From contig NZ_JAGIAM010000001.1 of NCBI RefSeq assembly GCF_017744835.1, positions 930,001 through 994,000 on the forward strand: a stretch of 64,000 nucleotides of DNA, in the 5' to 3' direction. The notes under the pieces were generated by a model. That model searched no databases, was not told where the DNA came from, and was given only the letters and a program-made list of their open reading frames with translations. Made by a program: the position numbers and the translations under genes. This stretch comes from Sphingomonas sp. GTDB lineage: Bacteria; Pseudomonadota; Alphaproteobacteria; Sphingomonadales; Sphingomonadaceae. This document shows, in pieces, positions 26,587 through 35,689 of the stretch (its first letter is position 1; each line of letters opens with the position of its first letter).

Positions 26587-27467
26587 AGCGTCTTGCTCAG
26601 GGCGCGCAGCACCGCGATGCGCGCGGCGAGCGTGGCGAGCAGCGCGAAGCCGAGCGGTACGAGCAGGAGCAGCAGCCAGTCCTGCCGCGTCAGCGCCACG
26701 GCACCGAGCAGCTCGGATCCCAGCGCGCCCATCCGCGCCTCCAGCAGCCACGCGACCGCAAACGCCGCCGCCGTGCCGACGAGGCCGCCGATCAGCGTGT
26801 CGAACGCAATGCGGCGCTGGAAAAGCCGCGCCATCTGGACATCGGTCGAGCCGAGCATGTGCAGCACTTCGATCGTGTCGCGGTGCGTGTCCAGCCCCGA
26901 TCGCGCTGCGAGCAGCACGACAGCGCCGGTTGCGCCTGCGATCAGCAGCATCAGGCCGACCGCGAGCCAGCTCATCGTGGTCATGAAGCTGCGCACCGGC
27001 GACAGCCATTGGGCATGGCGATCGACGCGGGCGCCGGGTGCGACGCGCTGCACGGCCTGTTCGACTGCGGCGACCCGGTCGCCCGCGACCTCGACGTCGA
27101 TCATCGCGGGCATCGGCAGGTCGGCGTCGAGCCCCGCGTCGCCGAGCCACGGCCGGAGCAGCTCGGCCAGCCTGCCGCGATCGACTTCCTTCGCCCGCGT
27201 CACGCCGGACAGGCGCGGCAGCTCGGCGAGCAGCGCTGCCGCCTGGCGGTCGCGCAGCCCCGCATCGGCCTCGACCACCTGCACGGTCAGCCGCCCGGCG
27301 AGCTGACGGTCGAGCTGCGCAGTGGCGGCGAACATGCCGAGCCCCAGCGCGGCGGCGAGCACGGTGAGGAACACCATGATCGCCATGATCCAGGTCATCG
27401 CGCGCGTGCGCCGGCTCTCGTCGAGCAGCCGGCGGTCGGTGCCGTTGGGCGTGAGCCGCAGCCTCAT
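26583..27467 (-). CDS. ftsX: cell division ABC transporter permease FtsX
   Basis: 294 residues with the FtsX layout: a cytoplasmic N-terminus, TM1 (about 25-47), a periplasmic domain (about 50-165), then three C-terminal helices (near 170, 220 and 265). The LHMLGSTDVQMARLFQRRI segment is the coupling region that contacts FtsE. With FtsE it transmits ATP hydrolysis to periplasmic cell-wall hydrolase activators at the septum. Overlaps ftsE (ATGA) and ydcF (GTGA). Confidence 0.92.
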   Translation of the reverse strand: MRLRLTPNGTDRRLLDESRRTRAMTWIMAIMVFLTVLAAALGLGMFAATAQLDRQLAGRLTVQVVEADAGLRDRQAAALLAELPRLSGVTRAKEVDRGRLAELLRPWLGDAGLDADLPMPAMIDVEVAGDRVAAVEQAVQRVAPGARVDRHAQWLSPVRSFMTTMSWLAVGLMLLIAGATGAVVLLAARSGLDTHRDTIEVLHMLGSTDVQMARLFQRRIAFDTLIGGLVGTAAAFAVAWLLEARMGALGSELLGAVALTRQDWLLLLLVPLGFALLATLAARIAVLRALSKTL

Positions 27468-28165
27468 TGCTGCCCCGGCGGGTTGCGCAGCGATCCGGTG
27501 GGATCGTTGAGCTGCCCCTTTTCGAGCCGCATCATGTGTGCGTTGGGGATGCGGCTGAGCAGATGGAAGTCGTGCGTCGCGACCACCACGGTGGTGCCCA
27601 GCCGGTTGAGCGATTCGAACAGATGCAGCAGCCGCTCGGCCATGTTGGGATCGACGTTGCCGGTGGGCTCGTCGGCGACCAATATCTCGGGCCGGCCGAT
27701 CACTGCGCGCGCGATCGCGATGCGCTGCTGCTCGCCGCCCGACAGCGTCGGCGGCTTGGCCCTGCCGCGGTCGGCGAGCCCCACCCAGGCGAGCATCTCG
27801 AGCACCGGTGCCTCGATGTCGCTCTCGGACACGCCGGCGACGCGCAGGGGCAGCGCGATATTGTCATAGGCCGAGAGGTGCGGGACGAGCCGGAAGTCCT
27901 GAAACACCACGCCGATCCGCCGGCGGAAGCCCGGCAAGCGCGTGCGCGGCAGCGTGCCGGCGTCCTCGCCGAACAGCCGGATGGCGCCGCGCGTCGGCCG
28001 CTGGGCGAGATAGAGGAGCTTGAGCAGCGAGGTCTTGCCCGCGCCCGAGGGGCCGGTGAGGAAATAAAATGCGCCGCTCTTCAGCGTGAAGCTCACGTCG
28101 GAGAGCGTCTCCGGACCGGTGCCATAGCGCAGCCCGACATTCTCGAATTGGACGATATTGGCCAT
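27464..28165 (-). CDS. ftsE: cell division ATP-binding protein FtsE
   Basis: 233 residues from ATG 28165 (MANIVQFENV). ABC ATPase with Walker A GPSGAGKTS, Q-loop VFQDFRL, signature LSGGEQQR, Walker B ILVADEPTGNVD and switch His in ATHDF. It pairs with FtsX at the inner membrane during division. It is the first gene of the leftward operon and divergent from a zinc-ribbon protein gene across 190 bases. Confidence 0.94.
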   Translation of the reverse strand: MANIVQFENVGLRYGTGPETLSDVSFTLKSGAFYFLTGPSGAGKTSLLKLLYLAQRPTRGAIRLFGEDAGTLPRTRLPGFRRRIGVVFQDFRLVPHLSAYDNIALPLRVAGVSESDIEAPVLEMLAWVGLADRGRAKPPTLSGGEQQRIAIARAVIGRPEILVADEPTGNVDPNMAERLLHLFESLNRLGTTVVVATHDFHLLSRIPNAHMMRLEKGQLNDPTGSLRNPPGQQ

Positions 28166-28289
28166 TCGCCGGCGCTGACTGCTCGCTGCTTCCCCGGACC
28201 CGCATCGCACAGCCGAGGGGCGCGCTCAAGCGCGTGCGCGAATCATGCAAGAATCCTAGGTGAATCCACGAGTCGCGCCTCTTGCTGTG

Positions 28290-28313
28290 CCGATTCGTTA
28301 ACGCTAGAATCGG
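28290..28313. promoter_or_regulatory. dyad in the ftsE / zinc-ribbon intergenic region
   Basis: CCGATTC (28290-28296) and GAATCGG (28307-28313) flank a 10-base centre containing GTTAACG. It could be an operator serving either divergent gene. A TTAA core would suit CtrA, but the second half-site is missing. Confidence 0.3.
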
Positions 28314-28355
28314 GCAGGCCGGCCAGTGGGCAAGCCGGCTCCCGCGAGACGTCAG

Positions 28356-29150
28356 ATGATCCTGGAATGTAGCCAGTGCCGGACCCGGTACATCGTACCC
28401 GACACCGCAATCGGCCCCGACGGGCGAACCGTGCGATGCGCAAGCTGCAAGCATAGCTGGTTCCAGGCACCCGCGCTGCTCGACCTCACGACGCGCGCCG
28501 CGCCCGAGTCCGTCCTGGCCGAGCCGGTCCCCGTGGCGGCACCGGCAGCACGCGCACCCGAGCCCGCAGAGACGCGCATCGACGCGGCGCCGGCTGCCGC
28601 CGCGCCGGCCGCCCCGCGCGTCTATGACGATATCTCCGCCTCGCCCGGCCCGCGCTCGGCCGGTCCGGCCAATGCCGGCTATGACCCCTTCGCGCCGCAG
28701 CCGCCCTTCAAGCCGCGGCGCAATCCGGCGCGGCGTTGGACCGCTGCCGCGGTGGTCGCGGGCGTGTCTATGCTGCTCGGCGCCGGCGCGATCCTCTACA
28801 CCGGGGCACCGGGCTGGGCCGCGCAACTCGGGCTCGGCCTCGGCGCCGAGGTCGATACGCCGCTGCTCTTCACCGACAAGAATGTCGAGCTGCGCGCCAT
28901 GCCCAACGGCAGCGAAGTGCTGGCGATCTCGGGCAAGGTGCTGAACCCGACCGGCGCGGCGCAGCACGTCCCCGACATCCGGGTCGAGCTGCGCGACGAC
29001 AGCGACCAGCTCGTCTACAGCTGGCGGATCACCCCGCAGGCGCGCAGCCTTGGGCCCAAGAGCGCGATCGACTTCGACGGCGCCAAGGTCGACATGCCCG
29101 CCAACGCCAAGGTGGTGCAGCTCAGCTTCGCGAGCGAAATCGGGAGCTGA
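28356..29150 (+). CDS. zinc-ribbon (MJ0042-type) membrane protein
   Basis: 264 residues from ATG 28356. A zinc ribbon with CSQC...CASC spacing (residues 5-34), an Ala/Pro-rich linker (about 45-130), a transmembrane helix (about 138-158) and a C-terminal beta domain (about 175-264, ELRDDSDQLVYSWRITPQ, FLAG-free DUF3426-like). The ribbon would be cytoplasmic and the C-terminal domain periplasmic. Function unknown; the family is common in alphaproteobacteria beside ftsEX. The 3' end overlaps the MATE gene by 29 bp. Confidence 0.85.
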   Translation: MILECSQCRTRYIVPDTAIGPDGRTVRCASCKHSWFQAPALLDLTTRAAPESVLAEPVPVAAPAARAPEPAETRIDAAPAAAAPAAPRVYDDISASPGPRSAGPANAGYDPFAPQPPFKPRRNPARRWTAAAVVAGVSMLLGAGAILYTGAPGWAAQLGLGLGAEVDTPLLFTDKNVELRAMPNGSEVLAISGKVLNPTGAAQHVPDIRVELRDDSDQLVYSWRITPQARSLGPKSAIDFDGAKVDMPANAKVVQLSFASEIGS

Positions 29151-30480
29151 CCCGCGCCAGCCGTGCGCCGTTGAGCAGCGCGGCCGCGACCATGCCGAGC
29201 CCTGAGGCGATGACCAGCGCCCTGGGCCCCAGCCCCCAATGGACGAGCAGCACGCCCAGCCCGCCGGTGATCGCGAAAAAGGCGATGATGCCGTTGATCC
29301 CCGCCGCCACCTGGTCACCTAGCGAGCGCAGCGCATAGACGAACACCACCTGCACCCCGTCGAACAGGATGAACGGCGCCCAGATCGCGAGCATCGCGAA
29401 GGCCATCGCATGAACGGCGGCCGTAGCGGGGAAGACGCCGACGAAGGGCGCGGGCACCAACAGCAGCAGGAGCGCGAGCAGCCCGGTCGCCGCGGCGGCA
29501 AGCACCGCCGCGATCGCCGCGCGACCGGCCGCCTGGTGCGGCACTCCCTCGCCGACGGCGTTGCCCGCGCGCACGCCGGCCGCCGATCCCAGCCCCAGCG
29601 CCACCGCGAACGTGACATTGTGGATCGAGAAGACGATCTGGAAGGCGTGCGCGGTCGTCTCTCCCAGTCGCGTCGAAAGCGCGATCAGGATCGAGAATCC
29701 GACCAGCTCGAGCCCGGAGGCGATCGCCGGCACCAGCCCGAAGGCGGCGAGCCGCCCGGCGCCGTGGACCGAATCGATACTGACCAGCGCGCGCAGCTCG
29801 TGGACTCCGCGCTCGCGGGCGCGCGGCAGCGTCCAGGCGGCGCCGATCATCCCGATCGCCCCCAATGCCGAGGCGATCGTAGTCGCCGCCGCCGCGCCCA
29901 CTGCCCCGAATGCTGGCAGCCCGAGCTGCCCGGTCGCCAGTGCCCAGGCGAGCAGCGCGTTGACCGGCAGGATGGCGAGATTGACGATCGTCACGCGCCG
30001 CGGCCGGCTGACGCCTTCGAGGAAGAAGCTCGCCGCCACGATGAGCAGCTGGAATGGATAGGCGAGGGCCATCACCTGCACCACCCGCGCGGCATGTGGC
30101 GTCGTCTCCGGCGCAACGCCGAGCGCGAGCAGCATCGGCGCGGCGAAACAATAGAGCGCGAGCCCGCTCACCAGTCCCAGCGCAAGTGCAAGTGCCAACC
30201 CCTGGTGGAGCACGCGGCCCGTACCGCGCAGGTCGCCCGCACCGTCGGCGCGCGCGACATGGACGAGCACGCCCGAGAGCGCGCCGAGCCCCATGACGAT
30301 CCCCGGGAAGGTCACCGATCGGCTCGCCCCCAGCGCCGCCGCTTCGCCGGTGCCCGCCAGCCCGACGACTGCCACGTCGGTGACGTGCAGGATCGTCCAG
30401 TTGAGGCTGGTGAGCACCACCGGCCACGCCAGTGCCAGGATGCGCCGCATCTCGGCGGAAAGGGCGGGAGAGGGGCGCAT
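29122..30480 (-). CDS. MATE-family multidrug efflux transporter
   Basis: 452 residues with about 12 hydrophobic helices in two MatE halves. The first helix has LALAWPVVLTSLNWTILHVTDVAVVG, a typical MATE N-terminus; the second half begins near 240. It exports cationic drugs or metabolites using Na+ or H+. Monocistronic; its 5' end lies 126 bases from tRNA-Leu on the other strand. Confidence 0.9.
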   Translation of the reverse strand: MRPSPALSAEMRRILALAWPVVLTSLNWTILHVTDVAVVGLAGTGEAAALGASRSVTFPGIVMGLGALSGVLVHVARADGAGDLRGTGRVLHQGLALALALGLVSGLALYCFAAPMLLALGVAPETTPHAARVVQVMALAYPFQLLIVAASFFLEGVSRPRRVTIVNLAILPVNALLAWALATGQLGLPAFGAVGAAAATTIASALGAIGMIGAAWTLPRARERGVHELRALVSIDSVHGAGRLAAFGLVPAIASGLELVGFSILIALSTRLGETTAHAFQIVFSIHNVTFAVALGLGSAAGVRAGNAVGEGVPHQAAGRAAIAAVLAAAATGLLALLLLLVPAPFVGVFPATAAVHAMAFAMLAIWAPFILFDGVQVVFVYALRSLGDQVAAGINGIIAFFAITGGLGVLLVHWGLGPRALVIASGLGMVAAALLNGARLARVSSRFRSRS

Positions 30481-30533
30481 CGGGCGCGGACCCTAAGGTC
30501 GCGAAACGATTTTCGAAAGCCGCGCCTTGGCGC

Positions 30534-30562
30534 TTGCCAGCCGCAAAACGCTTTGCTAGGGG
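30534..30562 (+). promoter_or_regulatory. candidate promoter of tRNA-Leu
   Basis: TTGCCA at 30534-30539 and TAGGGG at 30557-30562 are separated by 17 bases. The TAGGGGC form is a reasonable match to alphaproteobacterial stable-RNA promoters, and it sits about 45 bases before the mature tRNA. Confidence 0.4.
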
Positions 30563-30606
30563 CCGCGCCTTACCAGACGCCGGGACCCTCCGGCGGAGTT
30601 TCACGT

Positions 30607-30693
30607 GCGGTCGTGGCGGAACTGGTAGACGCGCAACGTTGAGGTCGTTGTGGCCGAAAGGCCGTGGAAGTTCGAGTCTTCTCGACCGCACCA
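30607..30693 (+). tRNA. tRNA-Leu (anticodon GAG)
   Basis: 87 bases including an encoded CCA. The acceptor arms GCGGTCG and CGACCGC pair. The D arm carries TGGTAGACGC, the anticodon stem CAACG/CGTTG encloses TTGAGGT with GAG at 30641-30643, and a long variable arm (TGGCCGAAAGGCCGTGG) marks it as class II. TTCGAGT forms the T loop. It reads CUC and CUU codons. Confidence 0.95.
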
Positions 30694-30702
30694 GTGAAAC
30701 AA

Positions 30703-30729
30703 GCGCTCCCGGCGGGAGCGCCATTTTTT
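30703..30729 (+). terminator. rho-independent terminator after tRNA-Leu
   Basis: GCGCTCCC (30703-30710), loop GGC, GGGAGCGC (30714-30721), then CA and six T residues. Confidence 0.85.
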
Positions 30730-30827
30730 CGCTCCCTTGGCACAATTCTGCGACAAGTCGCTTGTAGCGCCGCAGGATGCACGGGCCCGTCCCGTGCAAC
30801 ATGAAAATGTGCAGGGAGTACAGGTGG

Positions 30828-33773
30828 ATGAAATGGGGATGCGCGCTCGCGGGCCTGATGGTTGGGGCGATGCCGGCAACGGCCTGGGCGCAGGACCAGG
30901 CGGTGCCCGCGGCTCCGGCTCCTGGTCCGCAGGACCAGCCCCCGGCTGATTCAGGGGACCCCGAGGCGGCAGGCGATGAAATCGTCGTCAGCGGGCAGGT
31001 CGAAGGCGCCGTCCCCGGCGACGTGAAGCCCGAGCAGCAGCTCGGACCGGCCGAGATCCGCTCCTACGGCGCCTCCAACATCACTGAGCTGATGACCGAG
31101 CTCTCGAGCCAGCTCGGCAGCGGCTCCGGCCGGGGCGACGAACAGCCCGTTGTTCTGCTGAGCGGCCGCCGGTCGAGCATGCGCGAGATCGGCACGCTGC
31201 CGCCCGAGGCGATCCAGCGGATCGATATCCTGCCGGAGGAAGCCGCGCTCCAATATGGCTATTCGGCCACCCAGAAGGTGATCAACTTCGTCCTGCGCCG
31301 GCGTTACGCCAGCCTGACCGCCGAGGTGGAGGGGCGCACCCCTACCGCAGGCGGCAATGCCGGTGCCAATGGCGAAGCCGATGTGACGGTGATCCGGCGT
31401 GACGAACGGATCACGTTCGGCGTTGAATATGACCAGTCGACCGGAATCCTCGAAAGCGAGCGCGGCGTCTCGCGCGCAGGGGCGTCGCAGTTCGACCTGA
31501 TCGGCAATGTCGCGGGTGTTGGCGGTGCCGAAATCGACCCGGCACTGAGCGCGGCCGCCGGCGGGCCGGTGACCGTGGCGGGCATCCCCGATGCCGTTGC
31601 GGCAGGCGGCGTGCCGACGCTCGCCGATTTCGTGGCCGGCGCCAACCAGGCCAACGTCACCGACATCACGCCTTATCGCACTTTGGTCGGGCCGCAGAAG
31701 CGGCTGCAGATCAACGGTTCCTATGCCCGGCCGCTTTCGGACAAGGTCCGCGCAACGCTGAGCGTGCAGCTCGACGGCAGCGAGAATTATTCGCTGCAGG
31801 GGCTCCCCAGCGCCACGCTGCTGGTCAGGCCCGACAACCCTTATTCGCCCTTCGCCAACGACGTGCGCGTGCTGCGCTACTTCGATGCGCTGGGGCCGCT
31901 CACCAGTGCGAGCAGCGCGCGGAACGCCGAGGGCGGGCTCAACCTGAACGGCGAAGGCACGCCCTGGGCGAGCAGCTGGAACTGGTCGTTCGAAGGCACC
32001 TATCGCGTCGAGACTCGGCATTCGACCACCGAGCGCGGTATCGATGCCAGTCCGATGCAGAGCCTGCTCGATGTGGGCGATCCCGCGTTCAATCCCTTCA
32101 CGCCCCTGACGCTCGACCTGCTGCGGCGCCGGCCCGAAGACCAGGCGAACTCGCGCACGGGCACCGGTCGCGTGAACATGCTCACCACTGGCCCGCTGTT
32201 CTCGCTACCCGCCGGCAAGGTGCGCGCGACCCTGCGCGTCGCGGGGACGACCATCGACAAGACGAGCAACTCGCTGCGAAACGGTATCGCTACGCACGGC
32301 GATATCTCGCGCGACAGCGGCAGCGTCCGCGGCAGCATCGACCTGCCGATCACCAGCCGGCGTTACGACGTGCTCAGCGCGATCGGCGATCTTTCGCTCA
32401 ACACCAATTTCGAAGTCGAGCAATTCTCCGATTTCGGACGGCTGACCAGTTCCAGCTACGGCCTGCGCTGGAGCCCGATTCCGTGGATCCAGACGCGGCT
32501 GCGCTGGGACGTGGACGGGCGGGCGCCGAACCCCGGGCAGCTCGCCGACCCGGTGGTGACCACGCCCAATGTGCGGATCTTCGATTATGTGCGCAATGAA
32601 AGCGTCGACATCACGCGGATCACCGGCGGCAACCCGTTGCTGCGTGCCGACGATCGGCATGTGTTCAGCGCCGCGCTGAACATCCGCCCGACGATCGGGA
32701 GCAAGAGCACGCTGGACATCCAGGCCGAATATACGAACCAGCGCTATCGCAACGCCAGCGGCGAATTCCCCGGTCCGACCGCCGAGGTCGAGGCTGCCTT
32801 CCCCGATCGCTTCGTGCGCGATGCCTCGGGCCGGCTGCTGAGCGTCGACTATCGGGCCATCAACTTCGATCGCCAAGACCACGAGCAGGTCAAATGGGGC
32901 TTCAACCTTTGGCTGCCGATCGGCTCGCCGGCGGCGCAGCGGATGCGCGAGCGGATGACAGCTTTCCGTACCGCCCGCCAGGAGGCGCAGCGTACGGGTC
33001 AGCCGCTGCCGCCCGAAGTCGCCGCGCAGATGGAGCAGTTCCGCCGGCTCGGCCAGCAATCGACGCTGTTCGGTGACAATCAGCGCGGACCCGCGCGCGG
33101 ACAGGGGCCGCAGGGCCAGGGTCAAGGGCAACAAAGCCAGAACCAGGGACAGGAAGGTCGCCCGGCGCAGCCTCCGGAAGCGGGCGGCGAGCAGGGCGCG
33201 CGGCGCTTCGGTCCGGGCGGCGGCGGGGGCGGCTTCGGTCGCGGGGGCGGCGGTGGCGGCCGCGGTGGCTTCGGCGGCGGCGGGAACAACGGCATCCGTC
33301 TCGGCCTGTCGCACACTTGGGTGCTCAAGGACCTGGACGTCATCCGCCCAGGCTTGCCCGTGCTCGATTATCTGGACGGCTCCGGGCGCGGGCGGTCCGG
33401 CGGCACATCGGCCCATCAGATCGAGCTGAGGAGCTCGGTGCAGCGCGACGGCTATCGCCTGCAGCTCAACGGCAATTGGCAGAGCGCCACCCAGGTCGCG
33501 ACTGGCGCGCTCGGCAGCACCGACCGGCTGCGTTTCCACAGCCTCGCCAAGTTCAACCTCGCCGCGCAGGTGGACCTGAGCCAGCAGCTCGACCTGGTTG
33601 CCAAGCATCCGTGGTTCCGCGGCAGCCGCGTCAGCCTGCGCGTGGACAATGTCTTCGATGCGCACCAGCGCGTGACGGACATCAATGGCGAGACGCCGAC
33701 GGCCTATGCGCCCAATCTGATGGACCCGCTCGGGCGGCTGGTGCGGCTGAGCTTCCGCAAGCAGTTCTACTGA
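30828..33773 (+). CDS. TonB-dependent receptor with a Gln/Gly-rich insertion
   Basis: 981 residues from ATG 30828 (signal peptide MKWGCALAGLMVGAMPATAWA, Ala-Gln cleavage). A TonB-box-like DEIVVSGQ, a plug (about 60-170) with VVLLSGRRSSMREIGTLP and RIDILPEEAALQYGY, then a beta-barrel ending LSFRKQFY. Between about residues 754 and 823 lies an odd low-complexity stretch of Gly-Gln repeats followed by runs of six glycines with Arg and Phe, likely an extracellular loop or periplasmic tail-like insert. The cargo is unknown; it stands alone between tRNA-Leu and the motility genes. It ends 4 bases from the convergent motB. Confidence 0.85.
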   Translation: MKWGCALAGLMVGAMPATAWAQDQAVPAAPAPGPQDQPPADSGDPEAAGDEIVVSGQVEGAVPGDVKPEQQLGPAEIRSYGASNITELMTELSSQLGSGSGRGDEQPVVLLSGRRSSMREIGTLPPEAIQRIDILPEEAALQYGYSATQKVINFVLRRRYASLTAEVEGRTPTAGGNAGANGEADVTVIRRDERITFGVEYDQSTGILESERGVSRAGASQFDLIGNVAGVGGAEIDPALSAAAGGPVTVAGIPDAVAAGGVPTLADFVAGANQANVTDITPYRTLVGPQKRLQINGSYARPLSDKVRATLSVQLDGSENYSLQGLPSATLLVRPDNPYSPFANDVRVLRYFDALGPLTSASSARNAEGGLNLNGEGTPWASSWNWSFEGTYRVETRHSTTERGIDASPMQSLLDVGDPAFNPFTPLTLDLLRRRPEDQANSRTGTGRVNMLTTGPLFSLPAGKVRATLRVAGTTIDKTSNSLRNGIATHGDISRDSGSVRGSIDLPITSRRYDVLSAIGDLSLNTNFEVEQFSDFGRLTSSSYGLRWSPIPWIQTRLRWDVDGRAPNPGQLADPVVTTPNVRIFDYVRNESVDITRITGGNPLLRADDRHVFSAALNIRPTIGSKSTLDIQAEYTNQRYRNASGEFPGPTAEVEAAFPDRFVRDASGRLLSVDYRAINFDRQDHEQVKWGFNLWLPIGSPAAQRMRERMTAFRTARQEAQRTGQPLPPEVAAQMEQFRRLGQQSTLFGDNQRGPARGQGPQGQGQGQQSQNQGQEGRPAQPPEAGGEQGARRFGPGGGGGGFGRGGGGGGRGGFGGGGNNGIRLGLSHTWVLKDLDVIRPGLPVLDYLDGSGRGRSGGTSAHQIELRSSVQRDGYRLQLNGNWQSATQVATGALGSTDRLRFHSLAKFNLAAQVDLSQQLDLVAKHPWFRGSRVSLRVDNVFDAHQRVTDINGETPTAYAPNLMDPLGRLVRLSFRKQFY

Positions 33774-33777
33774 TCGC

Positions 33778-34719
33778 TCAGCGCGCGGCGATCCGCACCG
33801 GGGTCCGCCGCGTGCCGTCCTGATCGAGGATGCGGCGATAGAGCAGCGTGATCGAGACGCGGCGATTGCGCGGGTCGGTGGGGGTCTGGACGATCAGCGG
33901 CTCGCGATCGGCCACGCCCTCGATCCGCTCGAAGCGCACCTCTCCGACGCCGCCGGTCGCAAGGCGCCGGCGCGTCGCTTCCGCACGACCGCTCGACAGC
34001 ATCCAGTTGTTCATGTCGAGCGGATTGCCATAGCCCAGGCTGTCGGTGTGGCCGCGGATCATGATCGGGTTCTCGAGCGGCTCGATCGATTCGGCGATCG
34101 TGCCGATCAGGGCGCTCGCGTCGGGGACCAGCGCAGTCGTCCCCAGGTCGAACATCGAATAATTGGCGTCGTCGAGCAGGTCGATCCGCATGCCGTCGCG
34201 CGTCGGGACGAAGCGGACGTGCTTGCCGAGCTTGGCGAGCGACGGCCGCGCCCGCATCCGCGCCTGGATTCGCCGCACCGTCTCGTCGAAATTGCGGCGG
34301 TCCTCCTCGGTCAGGGCGCGCTGCTCCTTGAGGCTTCCCTTCTCGCCGGTGCCGACCTCCTCGCCGCCGGGACCAATCGCGGGGACGGTGAGCGAGCGCG
34401 TACCGGTCTGCGCGGCCTTGTTGGGGTAATTCTCCTTGGCGTTGAGCGATTCGCCGCCGAGCAGCCCGTTCGATCCGGCGCTGTTCTGGCGAAGCTCAAC
34501 CAGCGTCGGCGCGAAATAGTCGGCGAGCGCCTTGCGCTGCTTCTCGGTGGTCGCGCCGAGCAGCCAGAGCAGCAGGAAGAAGGCCATCATCGCCGTCACG
34601 AAATCGGCATAGGCGACCTTCCACGCGCCGCCGTGGTGCGCGTCGTGCTCCTTTACGAAGACCTTCTTCACGATGACCTTCGGAGGCTGATTCGCTCCGT
34701 GCGGGGCGCGTGCCGCCAT
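33778..34719 (-). CDS. motB: flagellar motor protein MotB
   Basis: 313 residues. N-terminal amphipathic part, one transmembrane helix (about 35-55) with the proton-carrying Asp in AYADFVTAMMAFF, the plug linker, and an OmpA-like peptidoglycan-binding domain (about 175-300; IMIRGHTDSLGYGN and LSSGRAEATRRRL). It anchors the MotA4B2 or MotA5B2 stator to the cell wall. It lies 4 bases downstream of motA. Confidence 0.95.
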   Translation of the reverse strand: MAARAPHGANQPPKVIVKKVFVKEHDAHHGGAWKVAYADFVTAMMAFFLLLWLLGATTEKQRKALADYFAPTLVELRQNSAGSNGLLGGESLNAKENYPNKAAQTGTRSLTVPAIGPGGEEVGTGEKGSLKEQRALTEEDRRNFDETVRRIQARMRARPSLAKLGKHVRFVPTRDGMRIDLLDDANYSMFDLGTTALVPDASALIGTIAESIEPLENPIMIRGHTDSLGYGNPLDMNNWMLSSGRAEATRRRLATGGVGEVRFERIEGVADREPLIVQTPTDPRNRRVSITLLYRRILDQDGTRRTPVRIAAR

Positions 34720-34723
34720 GGCG

Positions 34724-35587
34724 TCAGCGGCCCCTCAAGCCGTCGAAGACCTCGGCGAAGGCAGGCTGGTTGCTGTGGGCGATGCCCGAGCGCGCCGCCT
34801 CGATCACCAGCGGCTGGGGATGGCCGTGGAGCGAGGCGATGATGATCTGCTTGACCGTGTGGTAGATCGCCGCATCCGCCTCGATCACCTGCTTGAGCCG
34901 CGTGGCGAGCGGGCCGACGATGCCATAGGCGAGCAGCACGCCGAGGAAGGTACCGACCAGCGCCGAGCCGATCATCCCGCCCAGGATCGCCGGCGGCTTG
35001 TCGATCGACCCCATCGTCTTCACCACCCCGAGCACCGCCGCGACGATGCCGAGCGCCGGGAGCGCGTCGGACAGGCTCTGCAGCGTGGTCTGCGGACCCT
35101 GGACTTCGTGGTGGTGCGTGCGGATCGCATTGTCCATCACCTCCTCCACCGCATGGACGTCGAGCGTACCCGAGGAGACGACCACGAGGCGAAGGGTATC
35201 GGCGATCAGCGCGACCAAAGTCTTGTCGGCGAGCAGGCGCGGATATTCGGCGAAGATCAGGCTGGACGAGGGATCCTCGACATGCGGCTCGAGCGCAATC
35301 GGCCCGTCGGTGCGCAGCATCTTCATCAGCTTCGAGACGAGGAAGATCGTGTCGAGATAGTCCTGCTTCTTGTATTTGGGCCCCTTCACCACCTTCATGA
35401 ACCCGCTGCCGAGTGCCTTCAACTCGTGCATCGAATTACCGATGATCAGCGCGCCGACGGCAGCGCCGCCGATGATGAGCATCTCGTGGGGCAGCGCGTG
35501 CAGCACGGGCCCCAGCGCGCCGCCGGTGAAGACGAAGCCACCGAAGACCATGGCGATCAGGACGATAAAGCCGATCAGCGGAAACAT
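34724..35587 (-). CDS. motA: flagellar motor stator protein MotA
   Basis: 287 residues, full-length MotA: four transmembrane helices (two near the N-terminus, two around 165-225), a large cytoplasmic loop with the charged residues that engage FliG, and PPAILGGMIGSALVGTFLGVLLAYGIVGP, the conserved pore helix with its Pro. It forms the proton channel with MotB. A CtrA-like site lies about 75-90 bases upstream. Confidence 0.95.
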   Translation of the reverse strand: MFPLIGFIVLIAMVFGGFVFTGGALGPVLHALPHEMLIIGGAAVGALIIGNSMHELKALGSGFMKVVKGPKYKKQDYLDTIFLVSKLMKMLRTDGPIALEPHVEDPSSSLIFAEYPRLLADKTLVALIADTLRLVVVSSGTLDVHAVEEVMDNAIRTHHHEVQGPQTTLQSLSDALPALGIVAAVLGVVKTMGSIDKPPAILGGMIGSALVGTFLGVLLAYGIVGPLATRLKQVIEADAAIYHTVKQIIIASLHGHPQPLVIEAARSGIAHSNQPAFAEVFDGLRGR

Positions 35588-35661
35588 TGCGCCTGAGATC
35601 CCCCTGGGGCCGGTATTCGGCCTTTGCCTTGGTAAACGGCCGCGAAGGCGCGACCTTGAGC

Positions 35662-35676
35662 GGAATTGATGGTTAA
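35662..35676 (-). promoter_or_regulatory. CtrA-like site upstream of motA
   Basis: On the minus strand: TTAACCATCAATTCC. The TTAACCAT half matches the CtrA consensus well (TTAA-N7-TTAA); the second half is TTCC, 2 of 4. It is 75 bases upstream of the motA ATG. Confidence 0.35.
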
Positions 35677-35689
35677 CGTCGCGCGGACG

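Noticed and set aside
28997..29150. Overlap of zinc-ribbon and MATE genes as a sign of misannotation
   Set aside because: Both C-terminal ends are plausible; short convergent overlaps are common in this window (for example 2943-2995 and 12562-12595).
30481..33773. tRNA-Leu as integration site of a mobile element
   Set aside because: No integrase, no direct repeat of the tRNA 3' end and no composition change are seen downstream.
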